Below are positions 15,456 through 24,408 of a DNA stretch of 41,552 bases, in pieces. The translations under genes were made by a program, and so were the position numbers. Position 1 is the stretch's first letter. The number at the start of each line of letters is the position of its first letter. The stretch is from the NCBI GenBank assembly GCA_003506895.1, contig DNXO01000094.1:116741-158292 (forward strand). The letters are read 5' to 3'. The stretch is from Acetobacteraceae bacterium (GTDB taxonomy: Bacteria; Pseudomonadota; Alphaproteobacteria; Acetobacterales; Acetobacteraceae). The notes below the pieces were generated by a model. That model was given only the letters and a program-made list of their open reading frames with translations, did no database searches and was not told the DNA's origin.

Positions 15456-15728
15456 TCAGCGGACAAGCGTTCCCGCCATCCATTCTTTGAGTCGCACGAA
15501 TTCATGGAAGTTGCACCCGGGGTGGAGGCACACCACGCTCGGCTCGACCCTGCCGTCGGAGTGTACCGCATGTCCCTTGAGGGTTATCCCATGCCCCCGG
15601 GAGCAGGTCAGTTCCGCCTTAAAGCGATGCCTCGTTGACGGATGGCAGTCCTTCCAGTGCAGAGGAGGTGGGCGGTTTTGTCCGACATAGTGGTCTAGGA
15701 TCAGGGTCCCCGGAGCCATTGTTCGCAT
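15456..15728 (-). CDS. Small Cys/His-rich protein, possible zinc ribbon, unknown function
   Basis: 90 residues from ATG 15728; other in-frame ATGs at 15803 and 15719 are possible and none has a strong ribosome site. The C-terminal two thirds looks like a genuine conserved domain: TCSRGHGITLKGHAV, then SDGRVEPSVVCLHPGCNFHEFVRLKEW, with Cys42, His46, Cys67, Cys72 and His75 as potential metal ligands. Similar short proteins ending CxxxGCxFHExVxLxxW are common as uncharacterised genes in alphaproteobacteria. It converges with the RES toxin gene, 29 bases away. Function unknown. Confidence 0.55.
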   Translation of the reverse strand: MRTMAPGTLILDHYVGQNRPPPLHWKDCHPSTRHRFKAELTCSRGHGITLKGHAVHSDGRVEPSVVCLHPGCNFHEFVRLKEWMAGTLVR

Positions 15729-16105
15729 CCGAGGGCGATCAGGCGCTTGCAGCCTGCTCCAAAGCAAGCGTATCCAGCGTGAAAGCTTGAACCAGCCGTA
15801 CATGCTCGCCTCTATAAGCGAACACAGCCGATCAGGCTGTGCCTCCAGCCAGCCTAATCTTGCCGGGCAACCTTACCAAGGCCGCGCATGCGGTTCGCTT
15901 ACCCGAGACAGGTGAAACAATCGAACGATCGCTTGCTAGCGATTGCAAAGTCACGGGCATCGCAGCAATAGGCGCTAAGCAGGCATGAATGCCACAAACG
16001 CCCCATACGTCGTGCGCCCGAAGCAGCCCTGTCGGGGTGGATCGACGTTCCTCCCGCGGAGCCAGTCGATGACGAGGAAGCCAGGAAACCGGCGCTAACA
16101 ACCCA
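15729..16105. other. 377-base gap without a convincing gene
   Basis: Between the small Cys/His protein and the membrane protein gene. Frames here give low-complexity Arg/Trp/Cys or Arg/Pro products typical of antisense reading. It marks the right edge of the accessory block. No promoter, repeat or tRNA was recognised. Confidence 0.5.
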
Positions 16106-16915
16106 CTAAATCCCCTCTGCCACTTGCCGCCCCCTCGTCTGTAACACCAGCAGTCCCACGGACCACCCCGCCGAAACCACCAACGCAACCACCAGCGCCA
16201 TCGGCACACCCCACAGCGGTATCGCCAGATGCAGCGCCAGCAGCATCGCCCCGAACCCCAGCATCGCACGCAGCGCATTAGCCGCCAGCAGGGACGATGC
16301 CACGCCGCCGATCCTCGAGCGCACGATAACGATCAGACTGATCAGGCTGATCGGGAACACCGCCGCGATCCCCGTGGCGGTGGCCCCCAGTATCGAGCTG
16401 ACCGCGACTACCAGCGAAACGAACCCGGCCACCGCCACCGCGCGGACCAGAAGATCCAACCGCCGCCTCGGCGCGGGCAGCGCCGCAATCGGTTCCGCAC
16501 GCCGAACCGTAGTCACCAGACCGAAGCCCACGCCATAGACCACCAGGTTCAGAACCAGCGCCCAGGCCGGGGTCCACGCAACCCCACGGATCGCACCGCT
16601 CGCGGCCAGCCATGCCAGGACAGCGATGCCCAGGCCGCGCCAGGGCGGCAGTCTGCTGGCCGCAATGCCATACACGATCAGGAACAATCCGGTGGCCGCG
16701 TTGGCGGCGGCACTCCCCAGGGCGCTGGCAGCGACAAACCCCGCATCGTGCTGCATGGCCAGGAACACATACGCCGGCCCGGCCGACACCGGCAGGCTGG
16801 CGATCAGCGCACCCCAGAACGGCCCCAGCGCCTCGGCCACGGCAGATGCTGACACGACGATCAGCGCGGTGGCCAAGGCTCTGATCACAGGCGGCAACCA
16901 TAGTGTAGCAGTCAT
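16106..16915 (-). CDS. Polytopic membrane protein of unknown family
   Basis: 269 residues from ATG 16915, where the hydrophobic protein begins (MTATLWLPPVIRALATALIVV); the frame upstream reads as non-coding. About eight or nine hydrophobic segments are visible. The two halves show a similar pattern: GPFWGALIASLPVSAGPAYVFLA near residue 30-52 and GATATGIAAVFPISLISLIVIV near residue 180-200, both followed by a small-residue-rich helix. This suggests an internal duplication, as in many small transporters. No substrate motif is recognised. The gene is divergent from the amidohydrolase gene, with 181 bases between. Confidence 0.75.
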   Translation of the reverse strand: MTATLWLPPVIRALATALIVVSASAVAEALGPFWGALIASLPVSAGPAYVFLAMQHDAGFVAASALGSAAANAATGLFLIVYGIAASRLPPWRGLGIAVLAWLAASGAIRGVAWTPAWALVLNLVVYGVGFGLVTTVRRAEPIAALPAPRRRLDLLVRAVAVAGFVSLVVAVSSILGATATGIAAVFPISLISLIVIVRSRIGGVASSLLAANALRAMLGFGAMLLALHLAIPLWGVPMALVVALVVSAGWSVGLLVLQTRGRQVAEGI

Positions 16916-17096
16916 GGAATACGGCGCTCCGCCTGCCGAGCGGAGCATCCAGGCCGCCCTTCGACAGGACTCGGTGGCCGGGATGTGGGTCGAGGATAGC
17001 CTCGCCTTCAGCGGGTAGATGCGGGACCCGCGATCCGGTGTCAAGTTCTTGCCGCCAGTCCGGCCCCATGCTGTATCCTCGCGGCAGGAGGACACC

Positions 17097-18002
17097 ATGG
17101 CCCAGGACATTCCCGACGACGCACCGCTGTGTGCGCCCGCCGATCGTAACACCCGCACGCCGCGCATCGTGATGCCGCGCGGTGCCTGCGATACTCACGC
17201 CCATGTTTGCGGGCCGGTGTCGAAATACAATTATGTGGCGGGTCGTCTATACACACCGCCGGACGAGACGTGGCCGATGTACCGGGCGATGCTGGACGCG
17301 CTGGGCGTGGATCGCGCGGTGCTGACTCAACCCAGCGTGTATGGGTCTGACAATTCCGCCTTGGTGGACGCGCTGGCGGCGGGTGGCGATGCGGTTCGCG
17401 GAGTCGCGGTGGTGGAACCGTCGATCAGCGACGCGGAACTGAAAAGGCTCGATAAGGCCGGCATCCGGGGGATTCGGATCAACATTGTCGATCGGCGGGA
17501 GAACCGGAACATTCTGGTTTTGGATCAACTTCTGCCGCTGGCGAAACGGATCGCCCCGTTGGGCTGGCATATCGAGTTCCTGTTGCAAGCCGATGCCGTT
17601 CCCGATCTTGCCGAGACCTGCGCCAAGCTGCCGGTTCCGGTCGTGCTGGGGCATCTGGGGTACGTGCATGCCGACAAAGGCGGCGCGGACCACCCCGGCT
17701 TCCAGGCGCTGCTGCGCTGGCTGGATGCCGGGCAGTGCTGGGTGAAGCTGACGGCGCCGTACCGGATTTCGGGGCAGCAGATGCCGTATCCGAACGTGAT
17801 CTCGATGGCGCATGCGCTGGTCGCGGCCGCGCCTCAGCGGCTGATCTGGGGCACCGACTGGCCGCATGTGATGATCAAGACCGGGATGCCGAACGACGCC
17901 GACATCGCCGATCTGCTGCTGGGCTGGGTACCGGACGAGGCGACCCGGAACGCCATCCTGGTGGACAATCCGCGGACGTTGTACGGGTTTGGGCCGGTTT
18001 AG
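17097..18002 (+). CDS. Amidohydrolase family protein, 2-pyrone-4,6-dicarboxylate lactonase-like
   Basis: 301 residues. ATG 17097 follows an AGGAGG site; the frame is open further upstream but that part is not coding-like. The metal-dependent hydrolase signature CDTHAHVCGP supplies His34 and His36. Further on are VVLGHLGYVHADKGG, WVKLTAPYRIS and the terminal IWGTDWPHVMIK with the catalytic Asp. These match the amidohydrolase_2 / LigI subgroup, which hydrolyses lactones such as 2-pyrone-4,6-dicarboxylate in protocatechuate meta-cleavage. No other aromatic pathway gene adjoins it, so the real substrate is open. It converges with the next gene, the two stops overlapping by four bases. Confidence 0.87.
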   Translation: MAQDIPDDAPLCAPADRNTRTPRIVMPRGACDTHAHVCGPVSKYNYVAGRLYTPPDETWPMYRAMLDALGVDRAVLTQPSVYGSDNSALVDALAAGGDAVRGVAVVEPSISDAELKRLDKAGIRGIRINIVDRRENRNILVLDQLLPLAKRIAPLGWHIEFLLQADAVPDLAETCAKLPVPVVLGHLGYVHADKGGADHPGFQALLRWLDAGQCWVKLTAPYRISGQQMPYPNVISMAHALVAAAPQRLIWGTDWPHVMIKTGMPNDADIADLLLGWVPDEATRNAILVDNPRTLYGFGPV

Positions 18003-19063
18003 GACCCCAGCAACGCCCGCGCGCCCTGCCATAGTGCGCGCACCAGATCGCCGGCCGGTTCGGCACGCGCCAGCATCGCCGATTGGCCGGCCCAGGCCTG
18101 CATGCGTTCGATGTCGCCGGCTTTTCCGGCGGCGTCTCGCATCGCCTGTGTCAACGCCCGTTGCACCGGATAGGGTGCCGGCGTCACCGCCGTGGCCGCC
18201 CGCGTATAAGCCGTCGCGATACTGCGTCCTGTTCGGCCCGAAAACGCTCGGGTGACCGCCGTGCCCTCCGGCGGGGTGCGGGCCAGCGCATCGGCCCAGG
18301 CTGGCGCGAGCTTGGCCTCGGGGGTGCGAAGGAATCCGGTTCCGATCTGGGCGGCGCTGGCCCCCAGCGTCAGCGCGGCGGCGACTCCGCGTGCGTCAGC
18401 GATACCGCCGGTTGCCACGACTGGCAGTTTGACCGCGTCAACGACGGCGGGCACCAAGGCGAACAGCCCGACCATGCTGGATTCCGCCTTGCTGGCGTCG
18501 AAGCAGCCGCGATGACCACCGGCCTCCATGCCCTGGGCCACGACGACGTCGGCGCCGGCGGCTTCGGCCGCGCGGGCCTCGGCCACGGTGGAGATGTTGG
18601 CCCACCAGGCGATGCCCTTGGCTTTCAGGCGGCCGACGAAGTCAGGCGGATACAGCCCCATGACCGAGGATACGATCGGTGGTGCGGCTTCCAGCATGGC
18701 CTCGCATTGGGCGGCGAAGTCGGGCGGTGTAGCATCGGCGGCGGTCGGCGGCACGTCCGGGCCCCATTGGGCGAGGAAGTCACGCAGTGCTGCTTCATGC
18801 GCTGGATCGCGTTGGGGCGGCGGGTCGGGGATCCAGAGATTGAGCTGGAAGGGGCCGTTGCTGGTGGAGCGAATCTCCGCCGCCCAGGCCGAGATCGCGG
18901 CGGGTTGCATCAGCAATGCGCCGCACGCGCCCAGACCGCCGGCATTGGCGACGGCGGAGGACAACGCGGGCGGACAGGCGCCGGCCATTGGCGCCAGCAG
19001 GATCGGCACGCGCAGTCCGAAGCGCTGGCAGAAGGCCTCGGCGCGGTTCAATGGGGATTGCAT
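17999..19063 (-). CDS. Nitronate monooxygenase family FMN protein
   Basis: 354 residues, TIM-barrel NMO/2-nitropropane dioxygenase family. Recognisable elements are VPILLAPMAGACPPALSSAVANAGGLGACG at the N-terminus, the AAGADVVVAQGMEAGGHRG FMN/active-site loop, PVVATGGIADARGVAAALTLGASAAQIGTGFL (phosphate-binding GGI and GTxFL), and VTRAFSGRTGRS. These enzymes oxidise toxic alkyl nitronates such as propionate-3-nitronate with FMN and oxygen; some family members are quinone reductases instead. GGGTGAG lies just before the ATG. It is divergent from the SIMPL gene. Confidence 0.9.
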   Translation of the reverse strand: MQSPLNRAEAFCQRFGLRVPILLAPMAGACPPALSSAVANAGGLGACGALLMQPAAISAWAAEIRSTSNGPFQLNLWIPDPPPQRDPAHEAALRDFLAQWGPDVPPTAADATPPDFAAQCEAMLEAAPPIVSSVMGLYPPDFVGRLKAKGIAWWANISTVAEARAAEAAGADVVVAQGMEAGGHRGCFDASKAESSMVGLFALVPAVVDAVKLPVVATGGIADARGVAAALTLGASAAQIGTGFLRTPEAKLAPAWADALARTPPEGTAVTRAFSGRTGRSIATAYTRAATAVTPAPYPVQRALTQAMRDAAGKAGDIERMQAWAGQSAMLARAEPAGDLVRALWQGARALLGS

Positions 19064-19205
19064 GGCTCACCCTTTGGTATCTGGCCTCACCATAGCGCGG
19101 CTCGGGCGCGCGCGGAAACGCGTTGTTCAGATCGCTGCTATCCACGGGGCGTGCAATAGTGCGTTTGCTGCCTGGTGCGGCGCTGGCATGACTGGGAGAT
19201 TTTCT

Positions 19206-19880
19206 ATGAACCGATCCTGGATGGTGGCCTTGGCCGCGATGCTGCCTGGTTTGGCGCTTGCTCAGCCGGCACCGGCTGGAGAGACGCTGTTGCATTTGTC
19301 GGCGGATGGGTCGGTGCAGGCGGCTCCAGACCAGTTGGTGGCCGATCTTGTGGCGCAGAATACGTCCTCGTCCGCGGCGGACGCGCAGCGGCGGGTGAAT
19401 GCCCTGATCGCCCAGGGGATGCAGGCCGCGCACGCGGTGTCAGGCATCGATGCAAGGGCGGTTGGTTATCAGGTGTCGCCGGCTGATGAGAAGCGGACTC
19501 AGTGGCTCGCGCAGCAGACGCTGGAGTTGCGCGGCGCCGATGGGCCGGCGCTGCTGGATTTGGCAAATCGGTTACAGCAGCTTGGGTTTGTGACGGCGTC
19601 GCTGGATTGGCGGCTGTCGCCGTCGTTGCGCCGCAAGGCTTATGCCGAGGCGACAACGGCCGCTTTGAAGGCGCTGCAAGAGCAGGCGGCGTCGGCTGCC
19701 GCGACGCTGGGGTTGCATGTGGATCACCTGAAGGATGTTCAGTTGCAGCCGCGGATGGACGGGGTGTTACGGCCGATGATGACGATGGCGGCCAGGGCGG
19801 GTGCGCCGGCCCCGCAGGCGACGGCGGCGCCGGAGGAGGTAGCCGCCCAGGTTTCGGCGGAGGTGGTGCTTCGGCCTTAA
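19206..19880 (+). CDS. Secreted SIMPL-domain (DUF541) protein
   Basis: 224 residues. The N-terminus is a signal peptide (MNRSWMVALAAMLPGLALAQPAPA). The rest matches the SIMPL pattern: LHLSADGSVQAAPDQLVADLVAQ, a helical stretch with NALIAQGMQAAHAVSGIDARAVGYQV, WLAQQTLELRG and KAYAEATTAALKALQEQAASAAATLGL. SIMPL proteins are periplasmic or outer-membrane proteins of poorly known function (BP26/OMP28-like), some linked to stress. A much longer open frame upstream on this strand is antisense to the nitronate monooxygenase gene and was ignored; ATG 19206 begins the signal peptide. Confidence 0.85.
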   Translation: MNRSWMVALAAMLPGLALAQPAPAGETLLHLSADGSVQAAPDQLVADLVAQNTSSSAADAQRRVNALIAQGMQAAHAVSGIDARAVGYQVSPADEKRTQWLAQQTLELRGADGPALLDLANRLQQLGFVTASLDWRLSPSLRRKAYAEATTAALKALQEQAASAAATLGLHVDHLKDVQLQPRMDGVLRPMMTMAARAGAPAPQATAAPEEVAAQVSAEVVLRP

Positions 19881-20041
19881 TCGGGATTTGGGGGCGGACC
19901 TTTGCGGCAGTTCGGGGCTGCAAATTCGAGAGGGAGCGGCAGATCTGCGCGGGTGAGACTCAAAACCAGAAACGAGCGCCGGTTGTTACCATTTTGTAAT
20001 ACACATAGGTCAGGCTCCGGAATCATGCACTCGGAGCCAGA

Positions 20042-20656
20042 ATGAACCTTCGTCAATGCCTGCGCGAGCCAATCCCCGAAATCGAGATTGCCGCACATCG
20101 TCTTAGCGATGCAGTGTCTGCTCACCTGAGGGGCGAGCGTGATCTTGCTGAAGAGCTTTTTCGCCAGGCTGACGACAAGGTCATCTGGGATTGGCTCGAT
20201 TCGGTTTGGGGCAAGGAGACAGTTCATAATAGGCCGCGCCGGATATTGAATGATCCGCCGGCGATTCCCAAAGACCAGCGCGTTCCACCACGAGATGCAA
20301 CGGACGCAACAAAACGCCTGATCCATCAGAGAGACGGACACTACTGCCGATTTTGCAAGATTCCGGTGATTCGAGGCAAAGTGAGGTCTCTCGTCCACAC
20401 AGAGTATCCTAAGGCGGTACCTTGGGGTAGAACGAATGCCACCCAGCACGCGGCATTCCAATGCATGTGGGCTCAATATGACCATATCTTGCCATATGCA
20501 CGTGGCGGCCTCAGCGACCTTGCAAATGTTTACTTGACGTGTGCCGCATGTAATTACGGGCGAGGGAACTATCTGCTGGAGGAGTTCGATTTGGTTCATC
20601 CAAGTCTTCATGCTCCACGCCAAGGGAGTTGGGCCGGGCTTGAGAATTTTCGATAG
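20042..20656 (+). CDS. HNH endonuclease family protein
   Basis: 204 residues. The C-terminal part is an HNH/zinc-finger nuclease: Cys102/Cys105 (YCRFC), then DHILPYARGGLSDLANVYLTCAACNYGRG with Asp147-His148, Asn162, Cys167/Cys170 and Asn171. The N-terminal 90 residues (helical, with LRGERDLAEELFRQADD) are not recognised. HNH proteins are metal-dependent DNA nucleases found in restriction, mobile elements and repair. The gene stands alone with 161 bases before it, and its base composition is visibly less GC-rich than its neighbours, suggesting acquisition. No methyltransferase or restriction partner adjoins it. Confidence 0.82.
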   Translation: MNLRQCLREPIPEIEIAAHRLSDAVSAHLRGERDLAEELFRQADDKVIWDWLDSVWGKETVHNRPRRILNDPPAIPKDQRVPPRDATDATKRLIHQRDGHYCRFCKIPVIRGKVRSLVHTEYPKAVPWGRTNATQHAAFQCMWAQYDHILPYARGGLSDLANVYLTCAACNYGRGNYLLEEFDLVHPSLHAPRQGSWAGLENFR

Positions 20657-20767
20657 CGGCAATGGCGGTTTGAGGCGCGATGTTCGCGACTAGCCCGGCC
20701 CGACCGTTTCCAATCCCCGCCAATCTGCTCTACCCTCCGCCCAAAGACACGAAACGGAGGACCAGCC

Positions 20768-21646
20768 ATGACCCCGACCAGCCAGTTGCGTGCGCTTTTG
20801 CGTGCCGACCAGATCGTCATCGCGCCCGGCGCTTATGACGGCATTACCGCCAAACTGATCGCCCAGGCCGGGTTTTCCGTCGCTTATATGACCGGGGCCG
20901 GCACCGCTGCCTCGCTGGGGTATCCGGACTTCGGACTCGTTACCATGACCGAAATGGCGGACAACGCCGGGCGGATCGCTCGATCCTCCGGCCTGCCGGT
21001 GATCGCGGATGCGGATACCGGGTATGGCAACGAGCTCAACGCCTTCCGCACCGTGCAGGAGTATGAGCGCAGGGGTGTTGCCGGGCTGCATATCGAGGAC
21101 CAGGTGTTTCCAAAGAAGTGCGGCCACCTGGACGACAAGGAAGTCATCCCGCGCGAGGACTTCATCGCCAAGATCCGCGCCGCTGCCGCCGCGAAGACTG
21201 ACCCCGATTTCATGGTGATCGCGCGGACGGACAGCCGAGCGGTGGTGGGGATGGAGGAAGCGGTGGCGCGGTGTAATGAGGCGCTGGCGGCTGGGGCCGA
21301 CATGGCATTCCTGGAAGCGCCGCAGACCGTCGAGGAAATTGCCGCCGTGCCAAAAATGGTGCGCGGGCCGTGCATGCTGAACGTGGTCTGGGGCGGCAAG
21401 ACCCCGCTGGTGGACATGTCGGACGCACAGGCGATGGGCTACAAGCTGGCGATCTTCCCGGGCCTGCTGTTCAAGAACGTCATCGGCGTGTGCGACGAGG
21501 CGTTGCAGGCGTTGAAGGACACCAATCGTCATCCGACTCCGGGCGCGGGATTGTCGGTGCGGCAGGTGTTCAATCGGTTCGGCGCTGATGAGTGGGATTT
21601 GCGCCGGACGCAGTTCCGCGTGCCTCTGGCGAAGGCGGCAGAATGA
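20768..21646 (+). CDS. Isocitrate lyase / PEP mutase family lyase
   Basis: 292 residues. Diagnostic motifs are APGAYDGITAKLIAQAGF, ADADTGYG (81-87), GLHIEDQVFPKKCGH with the catalytic Cys118 of the lyase branch, and ARTDSR. The KKCGH loop points to a C-C lyase (methylisocitrate, 2,3-dimethylmalate or oxaloacetate-type) rather than a PEP mutase. ACGGAGG lies well placed before the ATG. The stop overlaps the LeuC-like start as ATGA, so lyase and hydratase subunits are made together. That coupling is like the dimethylmalate lyase plus dimethylmaleate hydratase pair of nicotinate fermentation, which is a hypothesis here. Confidence 0.9.
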   Translation: MTPTSQLRALLRADQIVIAPGAYDGITAKLIAQAGFSVAYMTGAGTAASLGYPDFGLVTMTEMADNAGRIARSSGLPVIADADTGYGNELNAFRTVQEYERRGVAGLHIEDQVFPKKCGHLDDKEVIPREDFIAKIRAAAAAKTDPDFMVIARTDSRAVVGMEEAVARCNEALAAGADMAFLEAPQTVEEIAAVPKMVRGPCMLNVVWGGKTPLVDMSDAQAMGYKLAIFPGLLFKNVIGVCDEALQALKDTNRHPTPGAGLSVRQVFNRFGADEWDLRRTQFRVPLAKAAE

Positions 21647-23052
21647 GCGCGCCCCAGACCCTGTTCGAGAAAATCTGGCAACGCCACGTCATCCTCGAAC
21701 GCGAGGATGGGGCCGTGCTGCTGCATGTCGCCCGACATCTGATCCATGACGGTTCGGCGGCGGGTTTCCGCACGTTGCGCGAACGCGGTCTGCCGCTGCG
21801 GCGGCCCGACCGGACATTCGGGACGCCCGACCACTACGTGCCCACCACAACCCGCGACATGGCGACGGTCACCGAGGGCGGCCGGCGCGACATGGTCGCC
21901 GCCCTCGACAAAAACGCTCGGGATTTCGGCTTTACCGAGTTCGGCCTGAACGACGCTCGCCAGGGTATCATCCATGTGATCGGGCCGGAGCAGGGGATTA
22001 CCCAGCCGGGGCTGCTGATGGTGTGTGGTGACAGCCATACCGCGACTCATGGGGCGCTGGGGGCGCTGGCGTTCGGGATTGGTGCGTCGGAGGTGGCGCA
22101 TGTGCTGGCGACGCAGACGCTGTGGCAGGCAAAGCCGCGATCGATGCGGGTGAACGTGACCGGGCAGCTCGGGCCGGGTGTGACGGCGAAGGACGTGATC
22201 ATCGCGATCATCGCGCAGGTCAGTGCCGCCGGCGGAACCGGGCATGTTATCGAATACGCCGGGCCGGTAATCCGGGCGCTGTCGATGGAAGGCCGCCTGA
22301 CGCTGTGCAACATGTCGATCGAGGCGGGCGCCCGTGCCGGCATGGTCGCGCCTGACGACGTTACGTACGCCTATCTGAAAGGGCGGCCCTATGCGCCGAC
22401 CGGCGAGGCCTGGGATGAGGCGCTGGTGTTCTGGCGCTCTTTGCCCTCGGACGAAGGCGCGGTGTTCGATACCGACGTGACGGTGGATGGCAGTGCGATC
22501 GCTCCGATGCTGACATGGGGCACCAGCCCGGAAAGCGCCGGGCCGATCACCGGCCGCGTGCCTGATCCCGCCGCCGAGGCGGACGAGGAACGGCGGGCCT
22601 CGATGCAGGCGGCGCTGGATTACATGGGGCTGACGGCCGGGACGCGGTTCACCGACATTCCGGTGGACAAAGTGTTCATCGGCTCCTGCACCAACAGCCG
22701 GATCGAGGATTTGCGCGCCGCCGCCGCAGTGGTGAAGGGCCGCAAGGCGACGACCTGGGCGATGGTGGTGCCTGGCTCCGGCCTGGTGAAGGCGCAGGCG
22801 GAGGCCGAGGGGCTGGACCGGATTTTCCTGGAGGCCGGGATCGAGTGGCGGCACGCCGGATGCTCAATGTGCGTGGGCATGAACGGCGATCTGGTCGCGG
22901 CGGGGGAGCGGTGTGCCTCCACCTCCAACCGGAACTTCGCCGGGCGGCAGGGGCGCGGTGCACGGACGCATCTGGTCAGCCCGGCGATGGCCGCCGCGGC
23001 CGCGATTGCCGGGCATTTTGCCGATGTGCGCGAGATGATGGGAGCGGCGTGA
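21643..23052 (+). CDS. leuC: 3-isopropylmalate dehydratase-type large subunit (LeuC family)
   Basis: 469 residues, full length. The 4Fe-4S ligands are Cys349 in GSCTNSR and Cys407/Cys410 in AGCSMCVGMN. Other family signatures are CGDSHTATHGALGALAFGIGASEV, SAGGTGHVIEY, WGTSPESAGPITG and CASTSNRNFAGRQGRGARTHLVSPAMAAAAA. LeuC with LeuD isomerises 2- and 3-isopropylmalate in leucine synthesis; close relatives act on citraconate or dimethylmaleate. Overall similarity to E. coli LeuC is high, but leuB and leuA are absent and a lyase gene is coupled upstream, so leucine biosynthesis is not assured. ATG 21643 is chosen for the ATGA overlap. Confidence 0.88.
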   Translation: MSAPQTLFEKIWQRHVILEREDGAVLLHVARHLIHDGSAAGFRTLRERGLPLRRPDRTFGTPDHYVPTTTRDMATVTEGGRRDMVAALDKNARDFGFTEFGLNDARQGIIHVIGPEQGITQPGLLMVCGDSHTATHGALGALAFGIGASEVAHVLATQTLWQAKPRSMRVNVTGQLGPGVTAKDVIIAIIAQVSAAGGTGHVIEYAGPVIRALSMEGRLTLCNMSIEAGARAGMVAPDDVTYAYLKGRPYAPTGEAWDEALVFWRSLPSDEGAVFDTDVTVDGSAIAPMLTWGTSPESAGPITGRVPDPAAEADEERRASMQAALDYMGLTAGTRFTDIPVDKVFIGSCTNSRIEDLRAAAAVVKGRKATTWAMVVPGSGLVKAQAEAEGLDRIFLEAGIEWRHAGCSMCVGMNGDLVAAGERCASTSNRNFAGRQGRGARTHLVSPAMAAAAAIAGHFADVREMMGAA

Positions 23053-23053
23053 G

Positions 23054-23677
23054 ATGGAGAAGTTCAAGCGGATCGATGCGGTCGGATTGCCGGTTGCCTC
23101 CCCCAACGTCGATACCGATCAGATCATTCCCGCGCGGTATCTCTGGCATCCTCGGTCGGATGGGTATGGGCAGTGGCTGTTTAACGATCTGCGGTTTTCC
23201 GAAGACGGAAAGGAGAAGCCGGGGTTTGTGCTGAACCAAGCCCGGTATAGCGGGGCGAAGGTGCTGGTTGGGGACCGGAATTTTGGCTGCGGGTCGTCGA
23301 GGGAGCACGCGGTTTGGGCGTTGTACGACCATGGGTTCCGGGTGGTGATCGCACCGAGCTTCGGGGATATTTTCTATAACAACAGCTTCAAGCAGGGGCT
23401 GTTGCCGGTGGTATTGCCGGAAGCGGAGGTGACCGCGCTGCGTGAGGCGATCGAGCGTGGCAACAGCACCCAGGTTTCGGTGGATCTGGAGGCTCAGACC
23501 GTTACTGGCCCGGGTGGTTTCACCGCTCGGTTTCAGATTGCACCGTTCCAAAAGAAGAAGCTGCTGGAGGGATTGGACGACATCGCGCTGACGCTGGGGT
23601 TGTCTGACCAGATCGCGGCGTTTGAGGCTGGGTTTGACCGGGAGTTGCCTTGGTTGGGGGTGACTCAACCCCGGTGA
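23054..23677 (+). CDS. leuD: 3-isopropylmalate dehydratase-type small subunit (LeuD family)
   Basis: 207 residues. SPNVDTDQIIPARYL at the N-terminus and GDRNFGCGSSREHAVWALYDHGFRVVIAPSFGDIFYNNSFKQGLLPV are the swivelling-domain hallmarks. The substrate-specificity loop reads HPRSDGYGQWLFNDLRF, where E. coli LeuD has TRTGFGAHLFNDWRF as remembered, so the side-chain pocket may differ. It starts one base after the LeuC-like stop and forms the heterodimer with it. Its 3' end overlaps the converging permease gene by 13 bases. Confidence 0.88.
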   Translation: MEKFKRIDAVGLPVASPNVDTDQIIPARYLWHPRSDGYGQWLFNDLRFSEDGKEKPGFVLNQARYSGAKVLVGDRNFGCGSSREHAVWALYDHGFRVVIAPSFGDIFYNNSFKQGLLPVVLPEAEVTALREAIERGNSTQVSVDLEAQTVTGPGGFTARFQIAPFQKKKLLEGLDDIALTLGLSDQIAAFEAGFDRELPWLGVTQPR

Positions 23678-24408
23678 TGCAGCCGCCGATCCAGCGCTAA
23701 CAGCGCGCTGTTCGCGCCCACCGCGAAGACGATAACAATCAGCGTGACCGCTGTCGTCAGCTTCACGTTGTGCGAGTTGATGCCGTTGATGATCAGGAAC
23801 CCGATCCCGCGTTGAGAGGCGAACATTTCGCCGATCAGCACGCCCAACAGGCACAGCGAAAACCCGACGCGCAGGCCGCTGGCGATCTCCGGCAGGACCG
23901 CCGGCACCAGCACGAAACGCGCTGTCTGCATTGGTGACAACCGTAACGAGCGTGCCGCTCGTAACAGCACCGGACGGATGTTCTTCACCGCGCCCAAGGT
24001 GAACAGCACGACCGGGATCATGCCGTGAATGACCCCGAACGCGATCTTTGCCGATGGACCCAGGCCGAACAGCAGCAGCATCACCGGGTAGAGCGTCACC
24101 TTCGGGATGGTGTAGAGCGACGCCAGCATCGGTTCGGCCACGTCGCCGGCAAAGCGAAACGCCCCGAACCATAGGCCGAGCGCGATGCCAAGCACGGCGG
24201 AGATCGCCACTGACCACGCAAAGGCAGACAGCGTTTGGGTGGCGTGGCCCCAGAAGGTCGGGGTGCCCAGCAGTTCCACCGCGTAGCGCGCCGTCGCCCA
24301 GGGCGGGGTCAGCGCGGCCGAACCGGCGTATTGGTACAGGGCCTGCCAGACCGCCAGCATCGCCAGCAGAATCAGCGTGCCGTCCAGCAATCCCTCGCGC
24401 CGGGTCAT
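23665..24408 (-). CDS. ABC importer permease, taurine/nitrate/sulfonate type (SsuC-like), copy 2
   Basis: 247 residues from ATG 24408, which overlaps the previous permease stop as ATGA. About six membrane segments are seen. The cytoplasmic EAA-type loop RAARSLRLSPMQTARFVLVPAVLPEIASGLRVGFSLCLLGVLIGEMFA carries the coupling-helix pattern of BPD_transp_1 permeases. With the partner permease it would form a heterodimeric channel, which is less usual than the homodimeric SsuC. The substrate is unknown. Last gene of the leftward importer operon. Confidence 0.88.
   Translation of the reverse strand: MTRREGLLDGTLILLAMLAVWQALYQYAGSAALTPPWATARYAVELLGTPTFWGHATQTLSAFAWSVAISAVLGIALGLWFGAFRFAGDVAEPMLASLYTIPKVTLYPVMLLLFGLGPSAKIAFGVIHGMIPVVLFTLGAVKNIRPVLLRAARSLRLSPMQTARFVLVPAVLPEIASGLRVGFSLCLLGVLIGEMFASQRGIGFLIINGINSHNVKLTTAVTLIVIVFAVGANSALLALDRRLHHRG

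Noticed and set aside
18528..19205. Upstream extension of the SIMPL protein frame
   Set aside because: It is antisense to the nitronate monooxygenase gene and would bury the clear signal peptide beginning at 19206.
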